Below, piece by piece: positions 51,120-62,861 of a DNA stretch of 64,000 bases (position 1 is its first letter; the number at the start of each line of letters is the position of its first letter). The DNA comes from Symsagittifera roscoffensis (Eukaryota; Xenacoelomorpha; Acoela; Convolutidae), in contig NC_087070.1 of NCBI RefSeq assembly GCF_963678635.1, forward strand, positions 16,125,840-16,189,839, given 5' to 3'. The position numbers and the translations under genes were made by a program. Below the pieces are notes generated by a model, which had not been told where the DNA came from, searched no databases, and was given only the letters and a program-made list of their open reading frames with translations.

Positions 51120-53400
51120 GACTGAAATATTCACAGAGCAAATCGATTGGCGAAAAATTTATGTTTTTTAAGCAAACTATAAAACTTTGAAACATTTCAA
51201 AAAGTTTCATGAAGCAAATCGGATAGCAAAACTTTATGTTTTATTAAGCAAGCTATGCAAGCGATGAAACTTTGAAATATTTTAAAACATTTCATAGCGC
51301 AAATCAGTTTGCAAACAGTTAGTTTTTTCTAGCAAAGAGGTTGCTGTTTTTAATTGATTCGTTTCAGATTGAAATCAATCTGTGAAGGCAAAAATTCGGA
51401 AAAACTGGACAGGCACTGCCTAGCCTTGAAAATTAATTGAGTTACCTTGTCTGAAGAATTGAATTCCAGACTTAAAAAAACTTGAAAGTACTAGAACATT
51501 CATGGCCTTCTCTTAAACGTTAAGCCTAAAGAGTTTTTTGAACGTTGCATTCGACAAGGCTAAAACAATGCGTTCAGTTAAACATTGCGTCCATAGCGCA
51601 TTCGGAGTTACATTTAATATATAAGACCGTCTCGAATATGCAAGCCCGTTTCGAATAATCAATTGTCTCGCAAAAAATTAGTTGCTCTTCTGATCAAGCT
51701 TCAAGTTAGGCCATATCGTAAATCGATTTGAAAAACTTTAGGTTACATAGAACGAATCGTTTCCTGAAAAAATGAAGTTTTTCTAAGCAAGCTATGAAAT
51801 TTAAGATATTTCGAAATGTTTCATGAAGCAAATCGGATGACGCAACTTAACTCAATCAGCAAAAAATTCTGCGAACTGGTTCACAAAAGGTTCAAGTTTT
51901 TCTATGCAAGCTACTTAAAACATGAAACTTTTGAAACTTTTGCATAAGCTATTGCATACACTGATTTGGTTCACAAAAAGTATAAGTTTTCCGAAACGAA
52001 CTATTAAGCCATGACACTAAGAGTTATTTCCAGTTACTTTATAGACTAAAAAGTTCGCAAAAAAATAAAAAATTTTCAGCAAGCTAATCGAAATTTTGAA
52101 GCTGTTCGAAACTTCGAATACTACGAGACTTTAAAAATTTCCGAGTAAATTCATAGATGATTCGGTTTGCGAAAGTTCTTCCAGGCAAGCTAATAGAGCT
52201 ATGCAACTTTGAAATATTTCAAGTCATTTCATAAACAGAATCAGTACGCGACAAGCTTAAAAATTTTCTAAGCAAGCTAATCAAGCTAATATAACTTGAA
52301 TTCTTTCAAGTTATTTTCTAGACCGAATCGGTTCGCAAAAAGTATAAGTTTTTCAAAGCACATTTTTAAAGGTATGAAACTTTGAAACATTTCCATTTGA
52401 TTCATAGACCGAACCGTTTTGCAAGAAATTTCTTTCTTAGGCTAGAGATTGCTGTTTTTAAGTGATTCGTTCCAGACTGAATTGAATCTAAAAACGCAAA
52501 TCTTTCAACAAAAAGTGGGCAGGTACTGTCAAGCCTTAAAGTTGAATCGATTTCATCTCGCTCTGATTGTTGCTCTGAGTGAAAGTACCGATGAGAGCCT
52601 TTTTTAAACGTTGCGCTCGATATCCCCTTAAACATTAGGCCTTATGCTGAAAACGTGTCATTCATTTATTATATATGAAGATATAAGGTTTTGAAATAAT
52701 TCAAGTTATCTATAAAGCGAATCATTTTGCGAAAAGCTTAAAGTTTTCTAAGCAACCTATTCAAGCTATGATACTTTGAAATTTTTCAAGTTATTTAGTG
52801 GAACGAATCGGTACGCGAAAAATTTCAGTTTTTCGAAGCAAATTTTTGAAGCTACGAAATTTTGAATTATTTCATGTTATTTCATACACTGCATCGTTCG
52901 CAAAAAGTTTGCTTTTCTGATCAAGCTTTTAAAGCTATGAAACAATGAATTATTTCAAGTAATTTCATAGACCGAAAAGGTTCGCAAAAATTTTAAGTTT
53001 TCTTAAGCAAGGTTCAAAGCTATGAAACGTTGAAATTTTTCAAGTTCTTTCGTGGACCAAATCGGTACGCGAAAAGTTTCAGTTTTAATTAGCAATCTTT
53101 ATAGCTATGAAACTTTGAATGATAAAACTATGAAATAATTATATTTACTTCATGGACCGAAAAAAAATTATCAGCATGCAGGTTGCTGTTATCAGTTTAT
53201 TCGTTTCAGACTGAAACGAATCTGTGAACGCAAAATTTTGGACAAAAATAGGTAAGTACTGTCTAGCCTTGAAGTTGGATCGAGTTCATCTTTCTTTGAT
53301 GGTTGCTTTGAATGATTCTTAAGCGTTGTGCTCGATAGAAAAGTTAAGACGTTGCGTCTATAGCGCATCAAGACTTTCATTTAATACTAGCGTGTAACGC
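51120..53400. repeat. Diverged satellite of about 85-90 bp with interspersed 220 bp blocks
   Basis: Many imperfect units of the type AAGCTATGAAACTTTGAAAT, ATTTCAAGTTATTTCATAGA, CCGAATCGGTTCGCAAAAAG, TTTTCTAAGCAAGCT. A second block (GGTTGCTGTTTTTAATTGAT, TCAGACTGAAA.GAATCTG, GTACTGTCTAGCCTTGAA) occurs at about 51350, 52440 and 53175, giving a higher-order pattern. Confidence 0.8.
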
Positions 53401-53414
53401 ACCCTCCAGTGCTG

Positions 53415-55170
53415 CTAAAAGCAATTGAGCAGTAGCATTTGGACGCAAGATTTGCAGATTTGCAACTCCTGAGAGTTCTCTGACAGCCCCCAACTACAGG
53501 GTTCGGAATTTCAAATTTTGGAAAAAAAAATCAAATTTTCTGAATTTTTTTTCTTCAAAAAATCACAAAAAAGGTCACATCTGGACAACTACAAAGACTA
53601 GAGCAGTAATTTTTGGAGCCAACTCCTGAGAGTACTCTAACAGCCTCATACTAAAGACTTGGAACTTCAAATTTTGAAGAAAAAAATTAAGTGTTCTGAA
53701 AATGTTTTGAAAAAATGAGAAAAAAAATGTCATATCTCGAAAACTTCAAGGATTTGAGCAGCCATATTTGAAGGCTAAATTCATTAATCCTGGGAGTAAC
53801 CTAACAGAGCCTCACTATAGATATGGAAATTTCAAGCTTAGTTAAATTTTTTATACTTAAGTTTTCTGAAAAACTTAGAAAAAATCCTTAAAAAAACGTC
53901 AAATTTCGAAAACTACAATAATTTGAGCAGCCATATTCAGTGGCCAGATTGGCAAGCCCCTGAGAGTACCTTCACAGATTCCAATAACAGAATTAATATC
54001 TTCAAAATTTTGGAACTTTTTAACATCTTTTTTTTTTGAAAATTTCGGAGAAAATCATAAAAATCGTCATATCTCGAAAACTATAAGGATTTGAGCAGTC
54101 ATATTGGAAGGCGAAATTCCAACCCCCTGAGAGAACCCTCAAATATTCCAATTAGAGAATTGAGATCTTCAAAGTTTTGGAATTTTTTAACGTTTAATTT
54201 TTTTTTTGAAAATTTCGGAGAAAAATCATAAAAAAACGTCTTATCTCGAAAACTTCAAGGATTTGAGCAGCCATATTTGAAGGCTAAATTCATTAATCCT
54301 GGGAGTAACCTAACAGAGCCTCACTATAGATATGGAAATTTCAAGCTTAGTTAAATTTTTTATACTTAAGTTTTCTGAAAAACTTAGAAAAATCCTTAAA
54401 AAAACGTCAAATTTCAAAAACTACAATAATTTGAGCAGCCATATTCAGTGGCCAGATTGGCAAGCCCCTGAGAGTACCTTCACAGATTCCAATAACAGAA
54501 TTAATATCTTCAAAATTTTGGAACTTTTTAACATCTTTTTTTTGAAAATTTCGGAGAAAATCATAAAAATCGTCATATCTCGAAAACTATAAGGATTTGA
54601 GCAGTCATATTGGAAGGCGAAATTCCAACCCCCTGAGAGAACCCTCAAATATTCCAATTAGAGAATTGAGATCTTCAAAGTTTTGGAATTTTTTAACGTT
54701 TAATTTTTTTTTGAAAATTTCGGAGAAAAATCATAAAAAAACGTCTTATCTCGAAAACTACAAGGATTTGAGCAGTCGTATTTGGCGTTGAAATTCGCAA
54801 CTCCTGAGAGTACCCTGACAGAGCCTCACTACAGAGATGGTAACTTCAAGTTTTGTGAAACTTATCATATCTAAGTTTTCTTTCAAGTTTTGAAAAAATC
54901 CAAAAAAAATTGTCATATCTCGAAAACTACAGAGATTTCAGCAGTCATAATCAGAGGCAAAATTCGCAACCCCTGAGAGTACCCTCACAATATCCAACAA
55001 CAGGATTGAGATATTCAACGTTTTCGAATTTTTCAAATCTGAAAATTGCCTATCTCGTAAACTAAAAGGATTTGGTTATTCATATATGGAAGCCAGAATC
55101 GCAAAACCTGGGGAAAACCTTACAATTTCCTACTATTGGGTTGCTAATTTCAAAATTGATGAAATAAACA
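53415..55170. repeat. 168 bp satellite, about ten monomers, with trimeric higher-order repeat
   Basis: Monomers with CATATCTCGAAAACTACAAG, GATTTGAGCAGTCATATT, CCCTGAGAGTACCCTCACAG and AATTTCGGAGAAAATCATAA start near 53577, 53733, 53900, 54070, 54242, 54410, 54577, 54747, 54918 and 55050. The block 53733-54241 is repeated almost exactly at 54242-54746, i.e. three monomers (about 505 bp) duplicated as a unit. Confidence 0.92.
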
Positions 55171-55204
55171 CGGAATTTAAACTGGAAAACCAAAAAAAAC
55201 TTAA

Positions 55205-55325
55205 TATTGCAATGTACGACATAGCTTAAACGTGAAAAAATTCTTTTGTTAAACATGCAAAAATAATACGTTGAAAAAGCTTAAACATGGCGAGATAGTG
55301 AAGCCCGCATTTAAATATATAGGAG
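55205..55325. repeat. GATA-associated dispersed repeat, copy 2
   Basis: CATGCAAAAATAATACGTTG and GCGAGATAGTGAAGCCCGCA match 41060-41160, followed by a short TATA/AGA tail. Confidence 0.8.
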
Positions 55326-55475
55326 CAGAGATGAAAAATTAAGCGACAAGTAGACAGACATAATCAAATTGATTTTAAAAAGCAGGTATACAGACAGACT
55401 TAATTTGTCCTCGAAAAAAATACTGATAAATTGATGACCTTGCGGAAAACTAATTGAAATTTTTTTTAAAGCATT

Positions 55476-55600
55476 GCAATATACGATACAGCTTAAACAT
55501 GAAAAAATTCTTTCGTTAAACATGCAAAATTATTCTGTTAAAACATGGGAGATAGCTGTCACTCGCATTTAATTATAGTATAGATATAGATATAAGATAA
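55476..55600. repeat. GATA-associated dispersed repeat, copy 3
   Basis: GCAATATACGATACAGCTTA and TTAAACATGCAAAATTATTC, then TATAGATATAGATATAAGAT. Confidence 0.78.
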
Positions 55601-55649
55601 AAGATTACGGAAATGAACCTCCTACCTGGAGATTAGGAAAGACACTCAC

Positions 55650-55805
55650 TCCCTCGTCCATCTGGTCTATAGTTGTTCGCAAAAATACAATGCAGCTTCT
55701 GATACAGCAGCACAATGTCTATTAAACTTCCAATGATCTGCAGCAAAAAAGCGACCAAAGCAAAACTAAAGTATTTCAAAATGCTTTCATCTAACCACTT
55801 GAAGC
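55650..55805 (-). CDS. Putative exon encoding a membrane segment
   Basis: 52 codons between acceptor GACGTCAG and donor GGGA/GTGAGT, phase 1 in and out. Encodes GFKWLDESILKYFSFALVAF and LLQIIGSLIDIVLLYQKLH, one strongly hydrophobic helix flanked by polar residues. The layout recalls a terminal helix of a four-helix membrane protein, but the family cannot be set from one exon. No partner exon was found nearby. Confidence 0.4.
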
Positions 55806-55829
55806 CTGACGTCAAATTTTAATTAGGCC

Positions 55830-56849
55830 GGTTGTTTAAAATGCAAGAAAACATGCTCAAAATACGTCTTTTGTGAGAGAAAGGACCAATAAAGTAGAGG
55901 AATTTAGTCCAAGAGATTAGTATGTGAACAAAATTATTTACGGAAAAAGTCTAGTACCAGATTTCAATACCCTTGCTTATCGAAAAAGTAAAAAAAAAAC
56001 GAAATAAAAATATCTCCATATTAAAATTATTAATTTTTCAAAGAGGTCCTTGTCTTATCGATCTTCACGTAAAATATACGTTTGTAGAAAGCAAAATAGC
56101 AGGTTGAAAAGACGAAAAAATAACACCGACGATTCTTTATATAGTGTTCACGATTTCTCTTCATGTAGTGAATGCAAAGTGGAATAAGACGAAAAAGATT
56201 TATTTCTCACGAGATACAGGTTATAATTAACTAAGCATTATATGTACCTACAACAAATACCTCTGAGAGGACAATCAACCAACCCACTTGGGTTGCACAC
56301 GGCTGCCCTTTACACAAAATCGACTTTAACAAACTTAGCATTCAATTTATTAGTTCGTAACAAAACAATATAATTCAAAACTAAATAGGTTGAAAGTATT
56401 TTGGTAATAATAATTCAAGTTAGACTTATTTTTCATATTCTCGCAATTGAAGCTTTTATGGTTAGCTGAACATTTTAATTACCAGTCGTCTGAGCAATCC
56501 GATCAAGTATGGTTTAGATTATGTCACAGGATAAAACTTATTCCCAAAATTTCACGGCGCTGAAACTTATTTGGCGCTGAAACTCGCTTGTCGTAGGCCC
56601 TCAATCCTGGTTGCTTCTACTAACTGTGCCATGTCTCTATAGAATTCATAACACCCGCAGGGCAGGATGGAGGCTTTTTAGACAGCGGACACCTAACTGA
56701 GCCCCTGTGGCAGTAACCAGTGAACAAGTCCAAGATGGGGTCCAGTTTGTAAGATACAAACTGAACCCACACTAATTGATATGCAACAACTGGTGAAGGC
56801 TCAATATGGTTCTGTATTGAACTCAACTCAGATCGAATTCAAGTAAAAA
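55830..56849. other. Unassigned region before the LINE
   Basis: Contains a copy of the dispersed repeat AAAAGTCTAGTACC, then CAATACCCTTGCTTATCG (about 55940-55990). A slightly GC-richer patch at 56580-56830 has no clear splice-bounded frame. Confidence 0.45.
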
Positions 56850-57192
56850 ATAAACGTGGAAAGCATGTTGTCTAAGATAAAGAGATCTTTTAAGGGATGT
56901 ATCACTTTTAAAAACTGAGCTTCATTCAATCTTTGCAACTCTTAAGGGACCAAGTTATTTTCTTGTAACAGATTGAACAGCTTAGACCTGCGGTGTTTTA
57001 TTGAGAACTTTTGCATATTACTTCTAGCTAAGGGTATTTTCTTAAGCCCCTTTTTTGGTGATCTGGTATTTCGATTATATACAATGAATTCAAATAAATT
57101 ATATAAATGATCACTCGCATGCAGTTTGGCCAAAGATCGAAACAGAAACTTCAAGTTCGTAAACATATAGCTCATGAATAGTTAGAACTCCT

Positions 57193-59672
57193 TTACCGAA
57201 TAATGATGTAACACTTTCTTGAATTTTCATAAGAAATGGTACGAATTATCTTCTTTTGTAAATTAAGGATGGGTAAAAGGGCACTGTAGCTTGCACAAGC
57301 ATAAATGAGGATACCGTATTGAATGATAGATTTAACATTTGTATCATAATAACGCAGTAATACCCTCCGAGGAACATAATGCCTAACTTTAGAAAGGATT
57401 CCGCATTGGCGGCGCAGCTTTGCATGAACACTTTCGATGTGCTTACAAAAATTAAACTTAGAATTATTTGCAGCATATCTTTTCGGGAATTTTATAATTT
57501 TCAATAAATATTGGAAAGCTATTTGTTTGTTATATTAACTTGTACTGTTGTTTCAAAGTTTAGACTTAATTTATTTGCCTTTAACCACTGAGAGACTTTA
57601 TCCATATCATTATTAATTTCTGGATAACAATTTATGTTTGATAACATAGATAACATATTTATGTTTGTATCGTCGTATGGAGTATTGAGCCTTGGGGAAC
57701 TCCGCAATGAACTTTTGCCCAAGATGATCGTGCACCATTCATTTTAACGCATTGAACTCTATTTGAAATATAGCTTTTTATCCAAGTTGAACTTGGCCCA
57801 TCCTAACCATAATAACCCAATTTCTTAATTAAGAAAGAATGATTCAGTGTATCAAACGCTTTTTTCAAGTCAATCAGAACAACCGGAACTTCAATGATAC
57901 CTTTGGATGAGCGAATTTTACCAGTAACTTCCGCTATTTTATCTATTGTATTATGCTTAGATCTGAAGCCATATTGCTTGCAATAAAATAGTTTATGTTC
58001 CTCCATGTAATTATAAATCCTGACAAGCAAAAACTTTTTGAAAAATTTTACTCCAACAATTGAGCAGAGACATAGGTCTGTAATTTCCCATATCTAACTT
58101 CGATCCACTTTTACAAAATGGAATTATTTTAGCTTTGCTTAATAAAGCTGGAAATTTTCCGCTATTCCTTGAACAATTTATCAGTTTGGTCAGATGAACA
58201 ATTTTACTGGATACAACCTTGATTAGTATATTACTGATGTCATCAATTCCTGCAGATACCTTCCTTTTTAACTGACCAAAAAATTTACTTATTACTTGTT
58301 CATGACAAAGATAAATGTAAATTGAGAAATTCGATTCGATTGATACATCAAACGATGTTTGAGATATAACTGAACTTAAGTTTTCATCGATACTAGCGAA
58401 AAAAGTATTTAGTTCATTGTTTATATCAGTTTGAATAGTTATCTTGCAACCAGTGTTATCTAGCAATTCGCTAATGATTGGATTGTTTCTGGATTTTTCG
58501 TTTATTGTATCTAAAAACCTGTAATGTTTTCTTGAGTCACCTATACAATTTTCAAACTTTTCGAAGTAGAACCTTGATTTAGCTCTCTTCAGTTCTTTTT
58601 CCACTTTTAATCTATGGATTTTGTACCTTTGTAAAGCCAATGGATTGGAAAAATTTAATTTCCACTCTTGATGAAGTCGATTTCTTTTTGAAATCAAACT
58701 TTTTAATGTATTTGAAAACCACTTGGGCTTACTGTTGTTTTTGGATACGTTTCTTATTACTATTGGAGCAAATTTATGAAAGACACGACTGAATATTTCT
58801 TCAAACTCTGCAAAAAATTTATTTGAATTATTTAACTGAGGATTAAATGATTGCAACTGCTTTTCGAGCTCCGTTTTAAATTGCTGAACTTGTTTATCTT
58901 CTTTGATGAATGATGAGTCGCTATAGCTGACCTAGCTTTCATTTTTAATTTCCTTAATGAAAACTTGTAACTCAACTGGAATGTGATCCGAAAAGGCTAG
59001 TTTTTGATGGTGTACATCTTTGATTATGAAATGATCTGGGCAAGTTTGTGCCATTTCCACGATTCTTGTTGGTTTCTGATTGAGAATATTGAATCCATTC
59101 GAAATTATGACATAAGTATTTTTATGTTGGTAGATTATCACGCATTATATCGATGTTTATATCGCCACATACAATGACGGGAGTGTTTTGTAGTGATAGA
59201 CGGTCGAAGAGAGAGTCAAATTGTTCAAAAAAAAACATTTTGTCAGTCCTAGGAGTGTTGTGTGTCACAGTTAAAATATAATTTATTTTCATTATTCTAA
59301 CTAGTATACTTACACATTCCGCAAGTTCGCATTATATTTCTCTGATCACTTTAAAAGTTTGTCACCTTGAATCATTACACTTTCTCCTTTCGTTGAAATT
59401 CTACTTTTTGATATCAACGGTTCAAACCCCTTAATCTTGTAACAATTTATTTCGTCTGTTTCATTTAGCCACGTCTCAGTTATAGCTAATATGTTCGGTG
59501 ATGACTCAAGACTGCCTATAAGCGCTTCTATTTCATCGTGGTGATTTTTAATAGATCTTGTATTTATATTAAGTACCTCCCAAAAGTTAGCAACATGATT
59601 TTTAGCACTACTAGCACTTTGTTGGCTTGAGGATATCATTTCATTGTTTATTGAAGCAGCTCTCAACGTCAT
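57193..59672 (-). pseudogene. LINE ORF2: endonuclease and reverse transcriptase, broken
   Basis: Endonuclease: VLNINTRSIKN, ILAITETWLNE (catalytic E) and FSDHIPVEL (SDH box). Reverse transcriptase: KVSAGIDDISNILIK, GNYRPMSLLNCWSKIFQKV, KQYGFRSKHNT, VVLIDLKKAFDTLNH, and a decayed active site YDDTN near 57690. C-terminal: LRRQCGILSKVRHYVPRRVL and VKSIIQYGILIYA. At least five frame changes or stops separate these pieces. Confidence 0.85.
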
Positions 59673-59715
59673 TGAATGAGTACTCTAGTTTTAATTCCTC
59701 CTTCATATAGACCTC

Positions 59716-60255
59716 TTATAAAATGTTCCACCTCATTTTTTGTGTATTTGAAGTAAATGTACACCTCGCGCGTCCAGACAGTTTCGATTCGGGGGCATCT
59801 TTTTTCATCAAATGGAGGAACTTGACTCCAGGCGCAGTCAAATCCTCAAATATTTTTACGTCTCTCATCGTGGAAGACTGAAAAAGTTTCTTCTTATTCC
59901 TTAAGAGATTGACTTTGCCGATTATTCTTGTGAAGCGAACGATCATGGTTCTTGGATGATGCTTTCTCGTAGGAAGTCGGTGGGCAATTGAAACGTCCGA
60001 TTCCGAAATATAAGCTCCTATTGCGGTGGCTATTTTGGTGAGTTTCTCAATACTTTCTTCATTGCTTTCATAAATTCTTCTTCCGTTTTCATCGACATTT
60101 GGGTTTTCGGGAATTCCAATTATTCCGACGTTGTCTCTGCGCTTGCATCCTTTTATTAGTTCAGTTTCACTACGAGCTTTAAGGTCACATTGTTGCCCCC
60201 TATAGTCTATGTTATCTTTAGCTTCATCGATTGTTTGCTTCTTTAGCAATTGCAA
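59716..60255 (-). pseudogene. LINE ORF1 (RNA-binding, RRM-like)
   Basis: A coiled-coil start leads into KRRDNVGIIGIPENPNVDEN, then AHRLPTRKHHPRTMIVRF and LLRNKKKLFQSS, the order seen in L1/Jockey ORF1 RNA-binding proteins. Codons upstream to 60538 continue it in other frames after a stop, so the ORF is broken. Confidence 0.75.
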
Positions 60256-60599
60256 TTGCTTCGTGAACAGTTTTTGGGAGTGTCTTTTTTATTTCATTTA
60301 TCATTGCTTCCATTTGCGAATCTCGAGTTTATTTGACTGAATTTTTAAGATCTCTGACCAGCGATGTAACTTCAATTTCGTCTAATATGGGGCTCAACTC
60401 AGAACAAGATCTTTCCGACTTTTTGTCTTTCGGAGCGATGAGAGTTTGATCTTAATACCTCAGCTCTGGATAATCTATAGTTTCCTTTGAACTAAAATTG
60501 ATGGCAGAAGCTTCTTGTTCACCCACACCATAAACCATTTTATTTTCATTTCGGCTTCTGAAACTATTTCATAAGTTTATCACAACAATTAGGCTAATA

Positions 60600-62079
60600 G
60601 AATACATAACTCTGCAGCTGAATCGACGGAGTTCAAGCTAATAACCAATAAGCAGGAAATTTTTCTAGAAAAACTAGCAGACAGAAAATGAGACGAACAC
60701 CGCAAAGTCAAAAAACTTATTCAACTGTCAAAAAAGATGGATATAACAAAATTTTTATATCTTTCTTTGAATTTGTCTGGAATACGACAATCAATTGTTA
60801 AATTTGCATCAAAACAAAAATAAAGAAGCGTTACAAAGCCGACAATGCTAATTGAGAGCATAATAACCGCATGCGTAGAAACTCGAGAACTGTTTTTTAA
60901 ATGTATTGCTCCAGATATTGCATCATTTTAAAATTTGGAAAATTTTTCATGATAATTTCGGAAAAACAGAAGTATCACATCCGATACATAAAAAAATAAA
61001 TCTTTGACAAAATTTTACACAAATTTGGTTTTATATGAGGACTGAAAAATAAACTGCCACTCAAGAAGGTATCGGGAGAATAGATAACACTCTTCTTACC
61101 CTGATAAAAAACATCTCGCTCGTGAAATTTTTTGCCTCTCAAAAAAGCGATTGACAATTCCATCAGCAAAAAAACTTTATGAACAGGAATACCCGCAGAA
61201 ACTGTCACCATGTATTTTTAATATGATGTCAAATGCAACAGGACGTGGTACAAAACAAGACAGATTACTTTGATGGGCGGTCATAAAGCTAGAAAGGCTT
61301 ATCTACTTTGAAACTAGCAAAGCCTCAATTAACAAAGACAATAGATAACTCAAATGGTTCTTGAACAGGATTTAACAGAAGTACAAATAGGCCACTGAGT
61401 CGATATCAAATAAGCCGAAACCTTTATAGCCGAAAAAAGACAAAACCTCAGGTCCTTTTGAGGTTGATTATTAGCATTCAAAAAAATGGAGTCACAGTCT
61501 TATCGATCGTAGGAAACGAATTATGAGATAAAAAAGCCAAAAAAACAATAAACAGAAAACTCACTAAATTTTTCAGCAAAACTGGGTTCACTGGTTCTTT
61601 ATGTGAAATGGATGCAAAATGGTATGCATAATTCGGAAATTTAAGTCAACAACCATATAGCACAAATTGCGATGCAACAAAAACATAGACGACAAACTAG
61701 TAGATAGAAAATGAGACGAAAGCCAATAAGTCAAAAAAATATTTAACTGTCAAAAAAGCTAGATCTTTCGACATTTAAATCTTTGTTTAAACTTGTCTAC
61801 AAAACGTCGTGCAAGCATTTCAAACAAAACTATGTTTGAAAACAAAATTATAACTCAATTAATTCGACTACAAAACACAGGGACGATAGTCCGAAATAGC
61901 AGATTAATTCTGTATTTTAAAAAAAATCAGTTCACGGCTGAATTCAAACACCAAGCCGTGGTTGTCGTAGGCATGAGTGTTAACTCATCTCCAGATGATT
62001 AAAATTGAATACAATAGCCTAATTGTTGTGATAAACGTATTAAATAGTTTCATATAAGTGAATGTGACACCTACGCGAA
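60600..62079. other. AT-rich spacer between the two LINE-type elements
   Basis: Two similar segments, 60655-60780 and 61685-61790, share AGAAAATGAGACGAA and CAACTGTCAAAAAAG-like blocks. No gene seen. Confidence 0.55.
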
Positions 62080-62643
62080 ATGCAGCAACAGCAACCAACA
62101 GTCACTGAAGATGAAGTAGATCAGACTCACTGCAGCGTGTGTTCAAAGCATCTACGGGGCGGAGGAGTTTGGTGTAGCATATGCGGCTTTGTTCACCTCA
62201 AGCACACTCCCCTACCGAGTTCTAAACACTGGAAGCCAGGCTTGATCTGCAACCGCTGCCTACCGGATTCAGTTGTCTTGGCTGATGATATATCTCCACA
62301 GAACTTGACTCATACTGGTAGCGCGCCCGAGCACCAGTCTAGTGGCCTTTCTCAACTAATCGGAGATCTCACAATAGAGAACTTCCCTCGAGATTCCGAG
62401 GCTTCCACCTATCTCCGCAAGCTGTTCTCCGCTAGAGTCCCCATACTCAAACGTGTCCCGAAAGGAGCAAGAGTCAACTTAGCCTGTCTCTATAGCGAAG
62501 TTATCATCGATATCTCCAAACACCCTGACGAAGTTTCCAATTGGCTGAAGCTTATGAGTATCCCCACCCACTGTCTGAAGGCGACTGACAGAGGAGGGAA
62601 AAACACCAAACAAACATCACCAGTTCAGTCAACTCAACTATAA
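62080..62643 (+). CDS. Zinc-finger N-terminal ORF of the right-end retroelement (187 aa)
   Basis: Residues about 17-65 hold paired C-x2-C motifs (CSVC, CSIC, CNRC) with VHLKH and a tryptophan, resembling a PHD/treble-clef finger. About 95-180 form a helical domain (YLRKLFSARVPILKRVPKGA and onward). It probably binds nucleic acid and precedes the RT; the frame is lost at 62643 although coding-like sequence continues. Confidence 0.7.
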   Translation: MQQQQPTVTEDEVDQTHCSVCSKHLRGGGVWCSICGFVHLKHTPLPSSKHWKPGLICNRCLPDSVVLADDISPQNLTHTGSAPEHQSSGLSQLIGDLTIENFPRDSEASTYLRKLFSARVPILKRVPKGARVNLACLYSEVIIDISKHPDEVSNWLKLMSIPTHCLKATDRGGKNTKQTSPVQSTQL

Positions 62644-62861
62644 GATCTTTTTCCGGCACAGATGAGGTTCCGGAGCAGCCGAAAAAAAAGGCGAAGCCGA
62701 AAAAGGAAACAGAGAGTCTCAGGAGAAGGGTCCAAGAGAAAATTGATAACACGATGCCTGAAATTACACCCGAAATTGTAAATGAGATGGAATAAAAACA
62801 ACCCCGGCACAAGTTCGCCTATGCTGTTCAGGGAAACAAAGAACAAGAATGTATCACTACT

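Larger units (their letters stand above)
56850..60538 (-). mobile_element. Broken Jockey/CR1-like LINE with both ORFs
   Basis: On the minus strand, ORF1 (from an ATG at 60538, main part 60255-59716), an endonuclease (about 59672-58932), a reverse transcriptase (58856 to about 57500) and a C-terminal domain (57504 to 56942) follow in normal order, broken by several frame changes and stops. Both the 5' ORF and the 3' part are present, so the copy is close to full length but inactive. The 3' end is not sharply defined. Confidence 0.85.
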
